Positions 9,761 to 18,776 of a stretch of DNA of 64,000 nt are shown here, one piece after another (position 1 is the first letter of the stretch; each line of letters begins with the position of its first letter). A program made the translations under genes and the position numbers. Below the pieces are notes generated by a model. It did not search any database and was not told the origin of the DNA. It was given only the letters and a program-made list of their open reading frames with translations. Origin of the DNA: Planctomycetota bacterium (lineage in GTDB: Bacteria; Planctomycetota; Planctomycetia; Pirellulales; Lacipirellulaceae); assembly GCA_029781135.1 (NCBI GenBank), contig JAKOXH010000035.1, forward strand, positions 1 through 64,000, given 5' to 3'.

Positions 9761-10020
9761 TCCTTCGGTTCAGGAACTTCGTAGGCGGTTACCGGATAAA
9801 TAGTATCCTCGTCAATGAGATCGTACAGGACGATGATGTAATCGCCGCCCCGCGTATAACCAAAACAACAAGGCCGACCCGTGCTGCGGCTCGATTCATC
9901 CGCGGTTGAATTCTCGAGAACGTACTCGACATCGTCGACGGTGAGACCATGCTCCGCAATATGCTGAATGTTGCCATCGGGATTCTCGTCATCATCCCAG
10001 ATGATTCTGATATACCACAT
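9757..10020 (-). CDS. BrnT-like toxin candidate
   Basis: 87 residues from the ATG at 10020, which has a GGAG six bases upstream; a GTG at 10032 is a less likely start. The chain (an NIQHIAEHGLTVDDVEYVL segment, a CFGYTRGGDYIIVLYD strand pair, and TIYPVTAYEV at the end) fits the BrnT/RelE-like fold of small ribonuclease toxins: a helix followed by strands in which a HIAEHG motif replaces the usual NxxKHG. It is the first gene of a two-gene unit with the helix-turn-helix gene. The family call is moderate and toxicity is inferred. Confidence 0.65.
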   Translation of the reverse strand: MWYIRIIWDDDENPDGNIQHIAEHGLTVDDVEYVLENSTADESSRSTGRPCCFGYTRGGDYIIVLYDLIDEDTIYPVTAYEVPEPKE

Positions 10021-10109
10021 CGACAACTCCACACGTCTACCATAATTATACTATCTTGGGGCGTTGGAGCGATGAAATGCCAGAAAATGCCGCCGTACTG
10101 GGAAGGTCG

Positions 10110-11957
10110 CTATAACAGTTCATCCAACTCCTCCACCAACCGCTCGAAGTACGCCAGCGCCGTATCGACCGGTTCGGGTTGGGTCATGTCGACGCCGGCG
10201 TCTTTCAGTAGGTCGAGCGGCCACTTCGACGAGCCGCCTTTGAGGAACGAAAGGTAATCGTTGAGCTCGGTCTTGCCGCCGCTCAGGACGCGTTCGCTTA
10301 GGGCGATGGCGGCGGAAAGGCCGGTAGCATATTTGTAAACGTAGAACGCCGAGTAGAAATGCGGAATGCGGAGGCATTCGAGCTTGAGTTCGTCGTCGAT
10401 CGTGAAATCGGGGCCAAAGTAATCGGCCAACAGTTTGCCGTATTCGTTCTTAAGTGTTTCGACCGTGAGCGGTTCGCCGGCCTCGACGAGGGCGTGCGAA
10501 ATCTTTTCGAACTCGGCGAACATCGTTTGGCGGATGATCGTGCCGCGAATGGCGTCGATCTCGCGGTTGATCAGGTAGGCGCGTTGCTTGCCGCCGGATT
10601 TGTTTCCGCGACCACCGGTCGCGGCTTTATGGATGCCGGCTGTCGCCTTTTGCATCAGATGGCGGCTGAGGAGTTGTTCGTTGAACGTGCTGGCGACCTC
10701 GGCCACGAAAATCGTGTAGTTGTAGTATTGGTACGGCTGGTGCTTGGCCGAGTAGTGCGTGTGCATCGAGTGGCCGGCTTCGTGAGCCAGCGTGAACACA
10801 TGGTCGAGCACATCGGACTGGTAGTTCATCAAGATATACGGCCAGCCCTTGTAGGAACCGCTGCTGAACGCCCCGCTGCGCTTGCCTTGGTTGGGGTAAC
10901 GATCGCACCAACGGCCAGCGAGGCCATCGTGAAGCACGCGGCAATATTCGTCGCCCAGCGGTTCAAGGGCCGCGACGACGACGTCGACCGCTTGCTTCCA
11001 GGTGTGCTTCGAATCGAGTTCGCTGAGGATCGGCACATAGGTGTCGTAGTGGTGGATGTCGCGCAGCTTCATCTTCTTGCGGCGAACTTCCAAATACTTG
11101 TAGATCGCCGGCAGCTTGCCGCGGACGGCTGCGATGAGGTTGTCGTACACGGCCACCGGCACGTTGTCGTGGAACAGCGAGCCCTCGCGGGCACTGGCGT
11201 AGCCGCGCGCTTTGGCATAGTACACGTCCTTCTGCACCGAGCTGGAATACGCAGCGGCCAGTGAGTTTTCGTGGCCCCTGAACTGGGCGTAGTATTGGTG
11301 AAACGCCTTCTTACGCACGTTGCGGCTGGGCGAGCGCAGAAAACTCGCGAAGGACGAGTGCGAGAGCTCCACCTGCTCGCCCTTCTCATTCTTGCACATG
11401 CCGAATTTGAGATCGGCATCGGTGAGTTGGCGGAAAACGCGGTCAGCCGTGCCGGCCATTTCGCTTTGCATGGCGAGCAGCTTCTCCTCGCCCGGGCCAA
11501 GCGTGTGGGGCTTATAGCGGATGAGCCGTTCGAGCTGTAACTTGTACGGTTTGAGCGGCTTCGATTCGGCGTACTCCTTGAGCTTCTTATCGGAAAGCGC
11601 GAGGATTTCCGGCCGAATGAAGCTGGTCGCCTCGGCGGCTTTGGTGGCGGCATGCTCGTAACGGCCGAGCATCCGCTGGTAGCGGCTATCGGCCATGTCT
11701 TCGGTGGTTCTCAGGTGCGCGTACGTGCCGAGGCGTTCGCCGGCCTGGTCGAACTCACAATCAAAGTCGAAGAGCTTGGCGACGACGTCCGGTCCGTCAC
11801 CCAGCTTGCCGCGGAACGCCTCGTAATGCCCAACCTGCTTTTCCCACGCGACGAACGCGGCTTCCCACTTTTCATCACTCTTGAACAGGCTGGCAAGGTC
11901 CCAGGTGTCTTCGGACTTAACTTGGCTGCGAGCGGGAAGTTTCTTTGTCTTCGACAT
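10110..11957 (-). CDS. pepF: Oligoendopeptidase F (M3 zinc peptidase)
   Basis: 615 residues from the ATG at 11957, close to the family's usual 600; an upstream in-frame ATG at 11999 lies inside repeat words. The zinc site HEAGH (392-396) sits in LAHEAGHSMH, typical of M3B oligopeptidases, followed by the helical lobe with EVASTFNEQLL (third ligand Glu) and the C-terminal HFYSAFYVYKYATG. The enzyme cleaves short peptides in the cytoplasm and has no signal peptide. Its last codons are duplicated as a fragment at 8531-8592, and a toxin-antitoxin-like pair lies just downstream. Confidence 0.95.
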   Translation of the reverse strand: MSKTKKLPARSQVKSEDTWDLASLFKSDEKWEAAFVAWEKQVGHYEAFRGKLGDGPDVVAKLFDFDCEFDQAGERLGTYAHLRTTEDMADSRYQRMLGRYEHAATKAAEATSFIRPEILALSDKKLKEYAESKPLKPYKLQLERLIRYKPHTLGPGEEKLLAMQSEMAGTADRVFRQLTDADLKFGMCKNEKGEQVELSHSSFASFLRSPSRNVRKKAFHQYYAQFRGHENSLAAAYSSSVQKDVYYAKARGYASAREGSLFHDNVPVAVYDNLIAAVRGKLPAIYKYLEVRRKKMKLRDIHHYDTYVPILSELDSKHTWKQAVDVVVAALEPLGDEYCRVLHDGLAGRWCDRYPNQGKRSGAFSSGSYKGWPYILMNYQSDVLDHVFTLAHEAGHSMHTHYSAKHQPYQYYNYTIFVAEVASTFNEQLLSRHLMQKATAGIHKAATGGRGNKSGGKQRAYLINREIDAIRGTIIRQTMFAEFEKISHALVEAGEPLTVETLKNEYGKLLADYFGPDFTIDDELKLECLRIPHFYSAFYVYKYATGLSAAIALSERVLSGGKTELNDYLSFLKGGSSKWPLDLLKDAGVDMTQPEPVDTALAYFERLVEELDELL

Positions 11958-12114
11958 AGTTGATAGTGGATAGTGGGTAGTTGTTGCGTGTTTGGACATC
12001 CAACGAACAACTATCCACTTTCACAGCTGGTAGGGTGGGCATCGCCCACCGATTTCAAGCACGGTTTTGGTGGGCAGTGCCCACCCTACTGTTTTGCTGA
12101 TAGCTGACGGCTAT
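11958..12114. repeat. Two stacked inverted repeats between fabH and pepF
   Basis: A GATAGTGGATAGTGGGTAGTT word at 11961-11981 has a partial reverse complement near 12008-12018. A second pair, TAGGGTGGGCATCGCCCACC (12031-12050) and GGTGGGCAGTGCCCACCCTA (12069-12088), can form nested hairpins. The TAGGGTGGGC word occurs again at 25723-25742. The hairpins could end fabH transcription. Confidence 0.8.
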
Positions 12115-13137
12115 CTACCAGCGCATCAGTGCCGTGCCCCAAGCGAGGCCGCCGCCGAAGCCGCTCATCAGGAGCAAGTCGTTGCGGCCGAAGCGGCCGG
12201 CGCGGAACGCTTCATCAAGGGCGATCGGCACGCTGCCGGCCGACGTGTTGCCATAGCGCTCGAGGTGCGTTTCGCAGCGGCCAAGGTCGATGCCCAGCGC
12301 CTGGGCCGCGGCATCGAGAATGCGAATGTTTGCCTGGTGGAAAACCCAAAGTTTGACATCATCGGTCGTAAAGCCGGCGGCCGATAGAACTTCCCGGGAC
12401 GTGTCTTCGAGCAGGCGCACGGCCCACTTGAACACGGGCCGGCCGTCCATGTGGACGAACCAATTGGGGTCGAGTTGCTGGTCTTTCACAAACGGGCAGC
12501 GCGAACCACCTGCAAAGCGCACTAGTAATTTTTCACCAGTTCCGTCCGCGCCGAGCGTGTAAGAGAGCAAGCCTTGCTCGGGGCTACCGCGGGTAATGAG
12601 CACAGCCCCCGCTCCATCGCCGAAGAGCGGATAGGTTTTCTTGTCGTCCCACTGCATCAGGCGGCTATTGGTATCGGAACCGATCACCAGGGCCATCTCG
12701 CTGCACCCCGTGCCGACAAACTGCATCGCCGTGATCATGGAATACAAGAAGCCCGCGCAGGCGGCGGACACATCCATCGCCGGGCACGACAGGCCCAGGC
12801 GGCTCTGCACGGAGGGTGCCGTAGCCGGCAATAAATAATCCGGCGAAAGCGTGCCAAGTACAAGCAGGTCGATTCGGCTGCGATCGATGCCGGCCGCCGC
12901 GATGCACCGCTCCGCCGCGGCGACCGCCATATCTCCGGTCGCAATTTCCGGCGGAGCGTGACGCCGCTCACGAATGCCCGTGCGCTGAATGATCCACTCC
13001 GGGTCGCAGCCGAGCCGGGCCAAATCTTCGTTGGTGACGACGTTCTCGGGAACGTAGCTGCCCGTGCCAATGATCTGCACACCGGTGAGTCGTCGCAACG
13101 GCGAACGTGCGGGCGATAGTAGTTCGGCAGTGCTCAT
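12115..13137 (-). CDS. fabH: 3-oxoacyl-ACP synthase III
   Basis: A 340-residue thiolase-fold enzyme that starts fatty acid synthesis by condensing an acyl-CoA (usually acetyl-CoA) with malonyl-ACP. The full Cys-His-Asn triad is present: Cys127 in SAACAGFLYS, His267 in VFHQANIRIL and Asn297 in RYGNTSAGS. The N-terminal IGTGSYVPENVVTN strand and the dimer-loop GFGGGLAWGTAL C-terminus are standard. The start ATG at 13137 puts about 17 extra residues ahead of the conserved core, slightly long for the family. It is not next to other fab genes here, so it may serve a specialised lipid pathway. Confidence 0.94.
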   Translation of the reverse strand: MSTAELLSPARSPLRRLTGVQIIGTGSYVPENVVTNEDLARLGCDPEWIIQRTGIRERRHAPPEIATGDMAVAAAERCIAAAGIDRSRIDLLVLGTLSPDYLLPATAPSVQSRLGLSCPAMDVSAACAGFLYSMITAMQFVGTGCSEMALVIGSDTNSRLMQWDDKKTYPLFGDGAGAVLITRGSPEQGLLSYTLGADGTGEKLLVRFAGGSRCPFVKDQQLDPNWFVHMDGRPVFKWAVRLLEDTSREVLSAAGFTTDDVKLWVFHQANIRILDAAAQALGIDLGRCETHLERYGNTSAGSVPIALDEAFRAGRFGRNDLLLMSGFGGGLAWGTALMRW

Positions 13138-13186
13138 GGCAAGTGGGAAATGGGGAATTGGGAGTGGGGAATTTCGGAAGCCTCGA

Positions 13187-13270
13187 GGATTGATGATTGC
13201 ATTACCAAGGATCGGCGGTCTAGCCGCGACCGGGCACCACGCAGTGGTCGGCGGAGCGCGGACCGCCCGT
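13187..13270. repeat. Dispersed element beginning TGATGATTGCATT
   Basis: The words TTGATGATTGCATTACCAAG and TAGCCGCGAC, followed by a GGAGCGCGG tail, are shared with 63364-63430 and partly with 46657-46686. All three lie at gene borders. Confidence 0.75.
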
Positions 13271-13436
13271 GTATCGTAACTTCCGAGCCCAATTTTACAC
13301 CGTGCCGCGATACGGAAGCGGAACGACGTGAAACAAAAAGGTTACGGGCTTACGGCATTTTGGGCAAGAGCGATGAGCGTCTCGCAGCCCCCTCGACGCG
13401 CATTTTATCGGTGTCGCGGACCGGAGGAACGTATAG

Positions 13437-13490
13437 AATCTGGCAAGTTTAAGATCCGTACTGCGTACTCAGTACGGAGTCTTCCAGATT
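13437..13490. other. Long imperfect hairpin
   Basis: Outer arms AATCTGG (13437) and CCAGATT (13484) enclose inner arms around CCGTACT / AGTACGG with a GCGTACTC loop. One side has extra unpaired bases. It lacks a T-run on either side, so it is not a classical terminator; it could be a structured leader or an operator-like dyad. Confidence 0.55.
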
Positions 13491-13611
13491 GCCGCGGAAA
13501 ACTCCCTCCATACCGCGATTGACGTGGCTCGTTTGGAAGTCCAATCGAGATCGCCGCTTCGCAAGCTGGCTGAGGGCAGGACGGACAGGAATTTCCGTTC
13601 TACATTAGCGA

Positions 13612-15111
13612 TTACTCCAGTTTGCCCGCCGGGCGCACTTCGCTGCCGTTGCGGTGGGTGAGCGTATCGCCCAGCGTTGCGCGGGCCTGTTCGGCGGCCT
13701 TCTCGAGTCGGGCAACAACGTCGGGGTGTTCGGCCGACACGTCTTTCGTTTCGCCGACGTCGTCTTTGAGGTCGTACAGTGCTTGTTGGGTTTTCAGTTG
13801 TTTATAGGGAGCCGGAATCCCGTCGCGCCCGCCGGGCATGCCATCGAGGCTACGATATTCATGCGGCAGCACGAGCTTCCAACGGCGGTCGCGGACGCCA
13901 CGCAGTTCTCGGTCGTAATAGCAATAGAACACATCGTGCGGGCTCTCGGCCCCTTTTTCGCCACTCATCAACAGCCAGATATCCTTGCCGTCGATCTTGT
14001 GATCCGGCAATTCGGCACCGATCAACTTCGCCACCGTTGGAAAAACGTCGATGGTCGACGCCAGTTCATCGCACCGCGTGCCGGCAGGGATCTTGCTGGG
14101 CCAACGCATCACGCACGGCTCGCGATAGCCGCCCTCCCACATGGTGCCCTTCCCTTCGCGCAATGGGCCGGCCGAACCGGCGTGGTTGCCATAGCAGAGC
14201 CACGGGCCGTTGTCGGAAGTGAAGAGAACGAGCGTGTTTTCGTCGAGGCCGTTACGCTGGATGGCATCGAGAATTTGTCCGACCGACCAATCGAGTTCCA
14301 TCACGACATCGCCAAACAAGCCGGCACCGCTCTTACCCTTAAATTTATCGGAAACAGCCAGCGGCACGTGCACCATCGTATGCGGCACGTATAACAAGAA
14401 TGGCTGGTCCTTGTGGCGATCGATGAAGCTCACCGCGTGCTCGGTGTAGAGCGTCGTGAGTTGAGCGAGCTTTTCAGGACTGACGGCCGGGTCGATGATC
14501 TCATTGTTTTCAAACAACGGCAGCGGCGGCTGCTTCCGTTTGCGTTGGATCTCTTCCGGCGAAATGCCTTTGATCATCTCGGCCTGCAGCGGCGACATGT
14601 CATTTGAGTACGGCAACCCAAAATACTCGTCGAACCCATGTTGCAGCGGCAAGAATTTTCGATGATGCCCCAAGTGCCATTTACCGTAGATGGCAGTTGC
14701 ATAACCGCGCGTGCGACATAATTCGGCTAACGTGACTTCAGCCGCGTTGATGCCCGTATCAGCACGTGACCCTAGCGCGCCGAGGATGCTCACACGCTCC
14801 GGGTAGCAGCCCGTCAAGAGGCCGGCTCGCGAGGCCGAGCACACCGCCGTGGCGGAATGAAAATCGGTGAAAACGCGGCCTTCCTTCGCCATGCGATCGA
14901 GATGCGGCGTCTTACAGGCAGTCGCACCAAACGGCCCGATATCGGCATAGCCCATGTCGTCGATGAAAATGATGACGATGTTGGGTGGACGGTGGGTAGT
15001 GTCACGCACGGACTCACTTCCAAACGCAGCGGCCATTGCGGCCATTGCCAAAACGAGAGATCGCGCGACGGTCTCTCGAGGAAATGCGGTAGGTTTCGAT
15101 CGTCGGCGCAT
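13612..15111 (-). CDS. Secreted arylsulfatase-like sulfatase
   Basis: 499 residues from the ATG at 15111, preceded by a GGAGG ribosome site. A longer frame upstream runs through repeat DNA and was rejected. A signal-peptide-like N-terminus (to about residue 36) leads into the metal-binding [12 protein letters not shown] (Asp51, Asp52) and the sulfatase site CSASR (Cys91-Arg95). This is a C-x-A-x-R variant, so Cys91 should be converted to formylglycine. KWHLGHH and SDNGP blocks complete the metal site. It belongs to the large alkaline phosphatase-fold sulfatase set used by planctomycetes to desulfate algal or host glycans; its substrate is unknown. Confidence 0.93.
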   Translation of the reverse strand: MRRRSKPTAFPRETVARSLVLAMAAMAAAFGSESVRDTTHRPPNIVIIFIDDMGYADIGPFGATACKTPHLDRMAKEGRVFTDFHSATAVCSASRAGLLTGCYPERVSILGALGSRADTGINAAEVTLAELCRTRGYATAIYGKWHLGHHRKFLPLQHGFDEYFGLPYSNDMSPLQAEMIKGISPEEIQRKRKQPPLPLFENNEIIDPAVSPEKLAQLTTLYTEHAVSFIDRHKDQPFLLYVPHTMVHVPLAVSDKFKGKSGAGLFGDVVMELDWSVGQILDAIQRNGLDENTLVLFTSDNGPWLCYGNHAGSAGPLREGKGTMWEGGYREPCVMRWPSKIPAGTRCDELASTIDVFPTVAKLIGAELPDHKIDGKDIWLLMSGEKGAESPHDVFYCYYDRELRGVRDRRWKLVLPHEYRSLDGMPGGRDGIPAPYKQLKTQQALYDLKDDVGETKDVSAEHPDVVARLEKAAEQARATLGDTLTHRNGSEVRPAGKLE

Positions 15112-15419
15112 TGTCGTGCCTCCGGTTATGAGAGCGTATCCAGCACGATAGCCAAGATAGCCGACCCGTTTCGGGTCGGCGAGCCAAGCTAAAAACATTA
15201 CGATGGCGAGCAGGTGTGCCATGCCCACGGCTCGGCGTGGGCATGTGGCCCCATGAACGTCCACATGGCCACTCCGAGCAGTGGCCATGGCACCCAAGAG
15301 GGCTCTCACTTGGGTGCCACGGACTTTGCCCGTGCTCGGGCCGCCTGGGCCTTGCGGCAATACAACTGGATCGACATTCCAGTTTTCGCCCGGCCGAGAC
15401 GGCCGGGCTATGTGACTGG
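15112..15419. repeat. Leader region with a hairpin and a GTGCCATGCCCACGG palindrome
   Basis: The gap between the sulfatase and the 15420 gene holds a perfect 8-bp hairpin GCCGACCC / GGGTCGGC (15160-15180), a family-A palindromic repeat at 15213-15298, and a CCCGGCCGAGACGGCCGGG dyad (15389-15407). No gene is seen. Confidence 0.8.
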
Positions 15420-16097
15420 TCACGCCGCCTTGGTGCGGGGGCATTTATAGAGCCAGGCACCGCCGAGTTTGCCGACCTGGCGAACCGCTTTCGTTTCACG
15501 CAAACAATAGGCCATTCGCTGGGCAATCCAACGTTCGATGCCCAGGGCCGTGGCGAGTTGCCCCGTATGAAATGGCTGCGGTAGCGAGGGCGGCAAGAGG
15601 TTGCGCAAATCGGCCGCCGTGCGAAAGCAATGCGTTTCGTGAACCGCCACCAAGTGCTGGTCCTCGACAAGATGATCATTCTCACGCCATCGGCGCCGTC
15701 GACCGTGACCCGGATAACGCCACTCTTCGATCTCAATCAGCAGCACGTCCAGCGTTAGCCGACGATGCGGAAATACGCGCGTGAAGTGGACCAGCTCCTC
15801 GAAAATATCCAGCAGCGTGCGCGTCTTCGGGCTGCGGCGGCGGGAGATCACCTCGCCGCCTTCGCGCTGCCGCTTCACCAAATATTTGGTGACAATGATC
15901 GGTTTCACAACAAGCACTTCATGCCGTTTAAGCAGCGCGGCGATCTTATCGCGGATCGCCGTGAGCGAGGAGTGCTGGATCTCAATGAGTTGCTTGCCGC
16001 GAATCACATCGATGCGGTAGCTGCCCACGCGCTGCTCGATGGCGGCGCCCTCCGTGGCGTAACGCGCTTTCAACTGGCGATGAAGCGAGGTTTCCAT
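15420..16097 (-). CDS. Uncharacterised protein with possible PD-(D/E)XK-like nuclease domain
   Basis: A 225-residue protein I do not recognise as a named family. The N-terminal 60 residues hold a [18 protein letters not shown] segment with the order Asp ... Glu-x-Gln, which resembles the D...ExQ/ExK active site of restriction-endonuclease-like folds. A basic middle region follows ([11 protein letters not shown]). The C-terminal 60 residues ([21 protein letters not shown], then [15 protein letters not shown]) look like a winged helix. No neighbour hints at a partner. The nuclease idea is only a pattern match; a DNA-binding regulator is possible. Confidence 0.6.
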   Translation of the reverse strand: METSLHRQLKARYATEGAAIEQRVGSYRIDVIRGKQLIEIQHSSLTAIRDKIAALLKRHEVLVVKPIIVTKYLVKRQREGGEVISRRRSPKTRTLLDIFEELVHFTRVFPHRRLTLDVLLIEIEEWRYPGHGRRRRWRENDHLVEDQHLVAVHETHCFRTAADLRNLLPPSLPQPFHTGQLATALGIERWIAQRMAYCLRETKAVRQVGKLGGAWLYKCPRTKAA

Positions 16098-16167
16098 GTA
16101 GAAGGTGTTAGTCGTTAGGCGTTAGTCTTTAGGGTTTTGGTCGACGCGAAATACCAACGACCAACGA
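16098..16167. repeat. GTTAGGCGTTAG-type tandem words with a reversed copy
   Basis: GTTAGTCGTTAGGCGTTAG (16109-16127) is followed by its mirrored counterpart (CCAACGACTAAAGACT) near 16157-16172, enclosing a spacer. The same words occur at 1605-1665, 22591-22622 and 29601-29710. Confidence 0.75.
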
Positions 16168-16716
16168 CTAAAGACTCCCAATTCCAAAATCTCGAATCGT
16201 AAACAACGTCGTGAGTTCGTAGCCCTTCGCGGCGAAGGCCTCGCGGCCGCCTTCGAGACGATCGATGATGGCCAACACGCGTTTCACCTTGAGGCCGACG
16301 GCCTCGCAACGCTCGATCGCGAGCAGGCTCGAGCCGCCGGTGGTGACGACGTCCTCGACAATGACGATCGACTCACCGGGTTGGAACGGACCTTCCACCG
16401 TCTTGCCGGTACCGTGCTGCTTCGGCTCTTTGCGGACCATCACGCCGCGGAGTGGCCGGTTCTGCACACCGGCGAGCGTGAGGATCGCGGCCGTGATCGG
16501 GTCGGCGCCAATCGCCATGCCGCCCACAAGATCGGGCATTTCGCCGGCCAGCAGTTCGAGCATCCCCGCGCCGACCAGCTTTGCCCCTTGAGAGTCGAGC
16601 GTAATCTGTCGGCAGTCGAGGTAATAACTGGCCTTCTTGCCCGACGCAAGCGTGAACTCGCCGAACTTGAGAGCCTTGTCGCGAATTAACTGCTGCAGTG
16701 CGTTGCGGTCGTACAT
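16168..16716 (-). CDS. pyrE: Orotate phosphoribosyltransferase
   Basis: 182 residues from the ATG at 16716. It converts orotate and PRPP to OMP, the fifth step of pyrimidine synthesis. The PRPP-binding loop is clear: VIVEDVVTTGGSS (about residues 117-129) supplies the two acidic residues and the phosphate loop, and MVRKEPKQHGTGK forms the flexible catalytic loop. The N-terminal LASGKKASYYLDCRQ is standard. The in-frame extension upstream of 16716 runs through repeat DNA and is not coding. It stands apart from other pyr genes. Confidence 0.95.
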   Translation of the reverse strand: MYDRNALQQLIRDKALKFGEFTLASGKKASYYLDCRQITLDSQGAKLVGAGMLELLAGEMPDLVGGMAIGADPITAAILTLAGVQNRPLRGVMVRKEPKQHGTGKTVEGPFQPGESIVIVEDVVTTGGSSLLAIERCEAVGLKVKRVLAIIDRLEGGREAFAAKGYELTTLFTIRDFGIGSL

Positions 16717-16947
16717 TGTGGGTCGAGGGTTGAGGGTCGAGAGTCGAGGGCCGGAAGCGCGGTTACGGCTGCCGACCACGCACCAATTGTGGCTTCCGGT
16801 GCCATGCCCACGGCTTTGCGTGGGCATGTGATTCGCGATGTCGCATGGCCACGTTGGCCGCCTCCGTGGCCATGGCACCCAAAATCAGTTCGCTGTTTTC
16901 CACGCGGAATATACAGCGGACCACTGACGACCGACAATGGACCCAAT
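16717..16947. repeat. GGTCGAGGGTTGAGGG words plus a family-A palindrome
   Basis: The gap upstream of pyrE contains tandem GTCGAGGG-type words (16719-16752), shared in type with 37277-37381, and a family-A palindrome at 16798-16883 (GCCATGCCCACGG ... GGCCATGGCACCC). Confidence 0.8.
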
Positions 16948-18525
16948 TTACTTTCGCACGATCACGCGCGAGCCGATGGAAAGAATATCGGACAAATCCT
17001 CCGCATCTTGCGGCGCGACGTGGATCGCGACCGCTCCCGGGCTCGGTGGCGTGGCCGAGTGACCGCTCGTGATCGCGAGGGTCGGTGCGCCTGGCTGAGC
17101 ACCGGCGGCTGAGCGCAGTACGATCGCGCGCTCGGCGGCAGACGCCGGCGTGGTGTAGGCCGCTGGTGCGACGCCATTCGGCTGACCGGCGACCTTTTGG
17201 TCAACGGTCCACTGACCTTCGGTCACAGCCGAGCCCGGCGGCACGGTGACATTGAACGTGCCGGCGTAGCGGCCGTCGACTTCCAACGTCAGTTCGTTGC
17301 GATGCAAATCGACCACGGCGGAAAAGGGGCCACGGACCACCTTTAGTTCCTGGCCGGGACGCACCTGCTCCGCGGAAGGAACGCCATTGATCTTGGCCAA
17401 AAGCTGCCAGGGCACATTGTACTCCTTGGCGATCGCTTCCAGCGTTTCGCCCGGCTTGACGACGCGGGCCGGTTCAAGCCGATGCTCGTTCGAGTAAATC
17501 ACCGTGCCGGCCAACTGACCAAGAAGCGTTTCGACTTTTTGGGCTTCAGCCGGCGAAAGCGTCTCATCGCCGTGCCATTTGGTCAGCAGTTGATGGGCCT
17601 GTTTCAAATCGTTTTTGTCCAGCGCCGCCTGAATCGCCGGCCAACTGGCGGCGAAGGTCGCTGCTGGTGCCGCAGCGCTCGCGGTTGGTGGGGCAGGAAC
17701 TGGCGTAATTGGGGCCCCGGCCGGGGACGCGGCTGCAGTCGGCAGAGTTGCGGGTGCAGGTGTCGCCGGTGGAGCAGCAGGCGGCGCTGCGTTTGCGTTC
17801 TGACCGTAACGATCATCCATCGCCGCGCCGGCCGGACCACTCGGTGCCGGTGTGGCCGGCACGGCTGATTGCGCAGCGGCCGGTGGAATCGGCGTGATCG
17901 GCGGCGCGGCCGGTGGCGCCGCTGATGCCGCTGACGGCAGGGCCGGGGCAGTTGGAGCAGCAGCTTGAGCCGGTGCGGCAGGTGGCGGAACGACACTCCC
18001 ACTTGCAGCCGGCGGCACTGCCCCGGGCTGCGCGACTGGTACCGGTACAGCAGGCGACAGCGCTGGAGCGGCAGGCGTTGCGGACGCAGTTGACGGCACG
18101 GCCGCTGCCGTCGGAGGTGTCGTTGGCACTGCGGCCGAGGCGACGTCCGATGTCTTTGGCAGCTCGGGCAGCTCCGGAATCGGCGGAACCTCGGGTAATG
18201 TTGTTTTCGCAGGATCAGCAGCCGCCGCTGTGTTGGACGGTGTAGCCGCTGGCGTTGCTTTACCATCAACGGGCGTTACCGCTGGCGGCAAGACGGGAGC
18301 GGCGGGCCCGGCACTCGGTGCGCTCGCCGGCCAAGCGGGCGTGGCGCTGTCCTGGGCCAGGGTCGCGGCACCACCGGCCGCGGCGAGCGGTGGAATGCTT
18401 GTCGTTTGGTCACCGGCGCCTTGGGCAGCGCGCGGCCGCACCGGCCCCTCGTTAATCGTCTTATATAAGTACACACCCACAACGAGCAACACGGTGATCG
18501 TGAACAACGGCTTCATGGATGCCAT
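16948..18525 (-). CDS. LysM protein with YkuD-like (L,D-transpeptidase) domain lacking the catalytic Cys
   Basis: 525 residues from the ATG at 18525 (GGGAGGA upstream). An N-terminal membrane anchor (about 4-24) is followed by a very long Ala/Pro-rich linker (about 30-310) that would span the periplasm or cell wall, and a LysM domain (about 350-400) that binds glycan. The last 120 residues resemble the YkuD fold, with strands AVVDLHRNELTLEVDGRYAG and a GAVAIHVAPQDAEDL helix. Where active enzymes have S-x-G-C-x-R, this protein has GAVAIHV, so the nucleophilic Cys is absent. It probably binds rather than crosslinks cell-wall material. Confidence 0.85.
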   Translation of the reverse strand: MASMKPLFTITVLLVVGVYLYKTINEGPVRPRAAQGAGDQTTSIPPLAAAGGAATLAQDSATPAWPASAPSAGPAAPVLPPAVTPVDGKATPAATPSNTAAAADPAKTTLPEVPPIPELPELPKTSDVASAAVPTTPPTAAAVPSTASATPAAPALSPAVPVPVAQPGAVPPAASGSVVPPPAAPAQAAAPTAPALPSAASAAPPAAPPITPIPPAAAQSAVPATPAPSGPAGAAMDDRYGQNANAAPPAAPPATPAPATLPTAAASPAGAPITPVPAPPTASAAAPAATFAASWPAIQAALDKNDLKQAHQLLTKWHGDETLSPAEAQKVETLLGQLAGTVIYSNEHRLEPARVVKPGETLEAIAKEYNVPWQLLAKINGVPSAEQVRPGQELKVVRGPFSAVVDLHRNELTLEVDGRYAGTFNVTVPPGSAVTEGQWTVDQKVAGQPNGVAPAAYTTPASAAERAIVLRSAAGAQPGAPTLAITSGHSATPPSPGAVAIHVAPQDAEDLSDILSIGSRVIVRK

Positions 18526-18776
18526 CGATCGTCCTCCCTGACGAAACAAGTAAGCGGCGGATCGCAAATCGCGAGCGGTGAAACTTCACCTAATTGTTTT
18601 TTATTTTGCCGCAACGCCGACTCATCGGCGCGCGGCCTATAAGTGGCGGATGGTAGGAAAATCTGGCGTTCGCTGCCATGCCAGATGTGGTAGCACGCGG
18701 GGGCGTTACGAGAGCGTCGGCAGCGACGACTCGTAAAGTGCTAGCATTGCGTTGTTCGCCAGCGTATGCTCATCCC

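Larger units (their letters stand above)
13138..13611. other. Intergenic region with repeat words and a long hairpin
   Basis: This 470-base gap upstream of fabH has no gene. It holds GGGAATTGGGA-type words at 13143-13170, a dispersed element at 13187-13270 (see that entry), and a long imperfect hairpin at 13437-13490. The fabH promoter must lie here, but no clear -35/-10 pair was identified. Confidence 0.6.

Noticed and set aside
10359..11264. 301-codon plus-strand frame
   Set aside because: Antisense to pepF, which has complete active-site motifs on the other strand.
15111..15444. Longer N-terminus for the sulfatase
   Set aside because: It would translate a palindromic repeat and hide the signal peptide; the ATG at 15111 has a good ribosome site.
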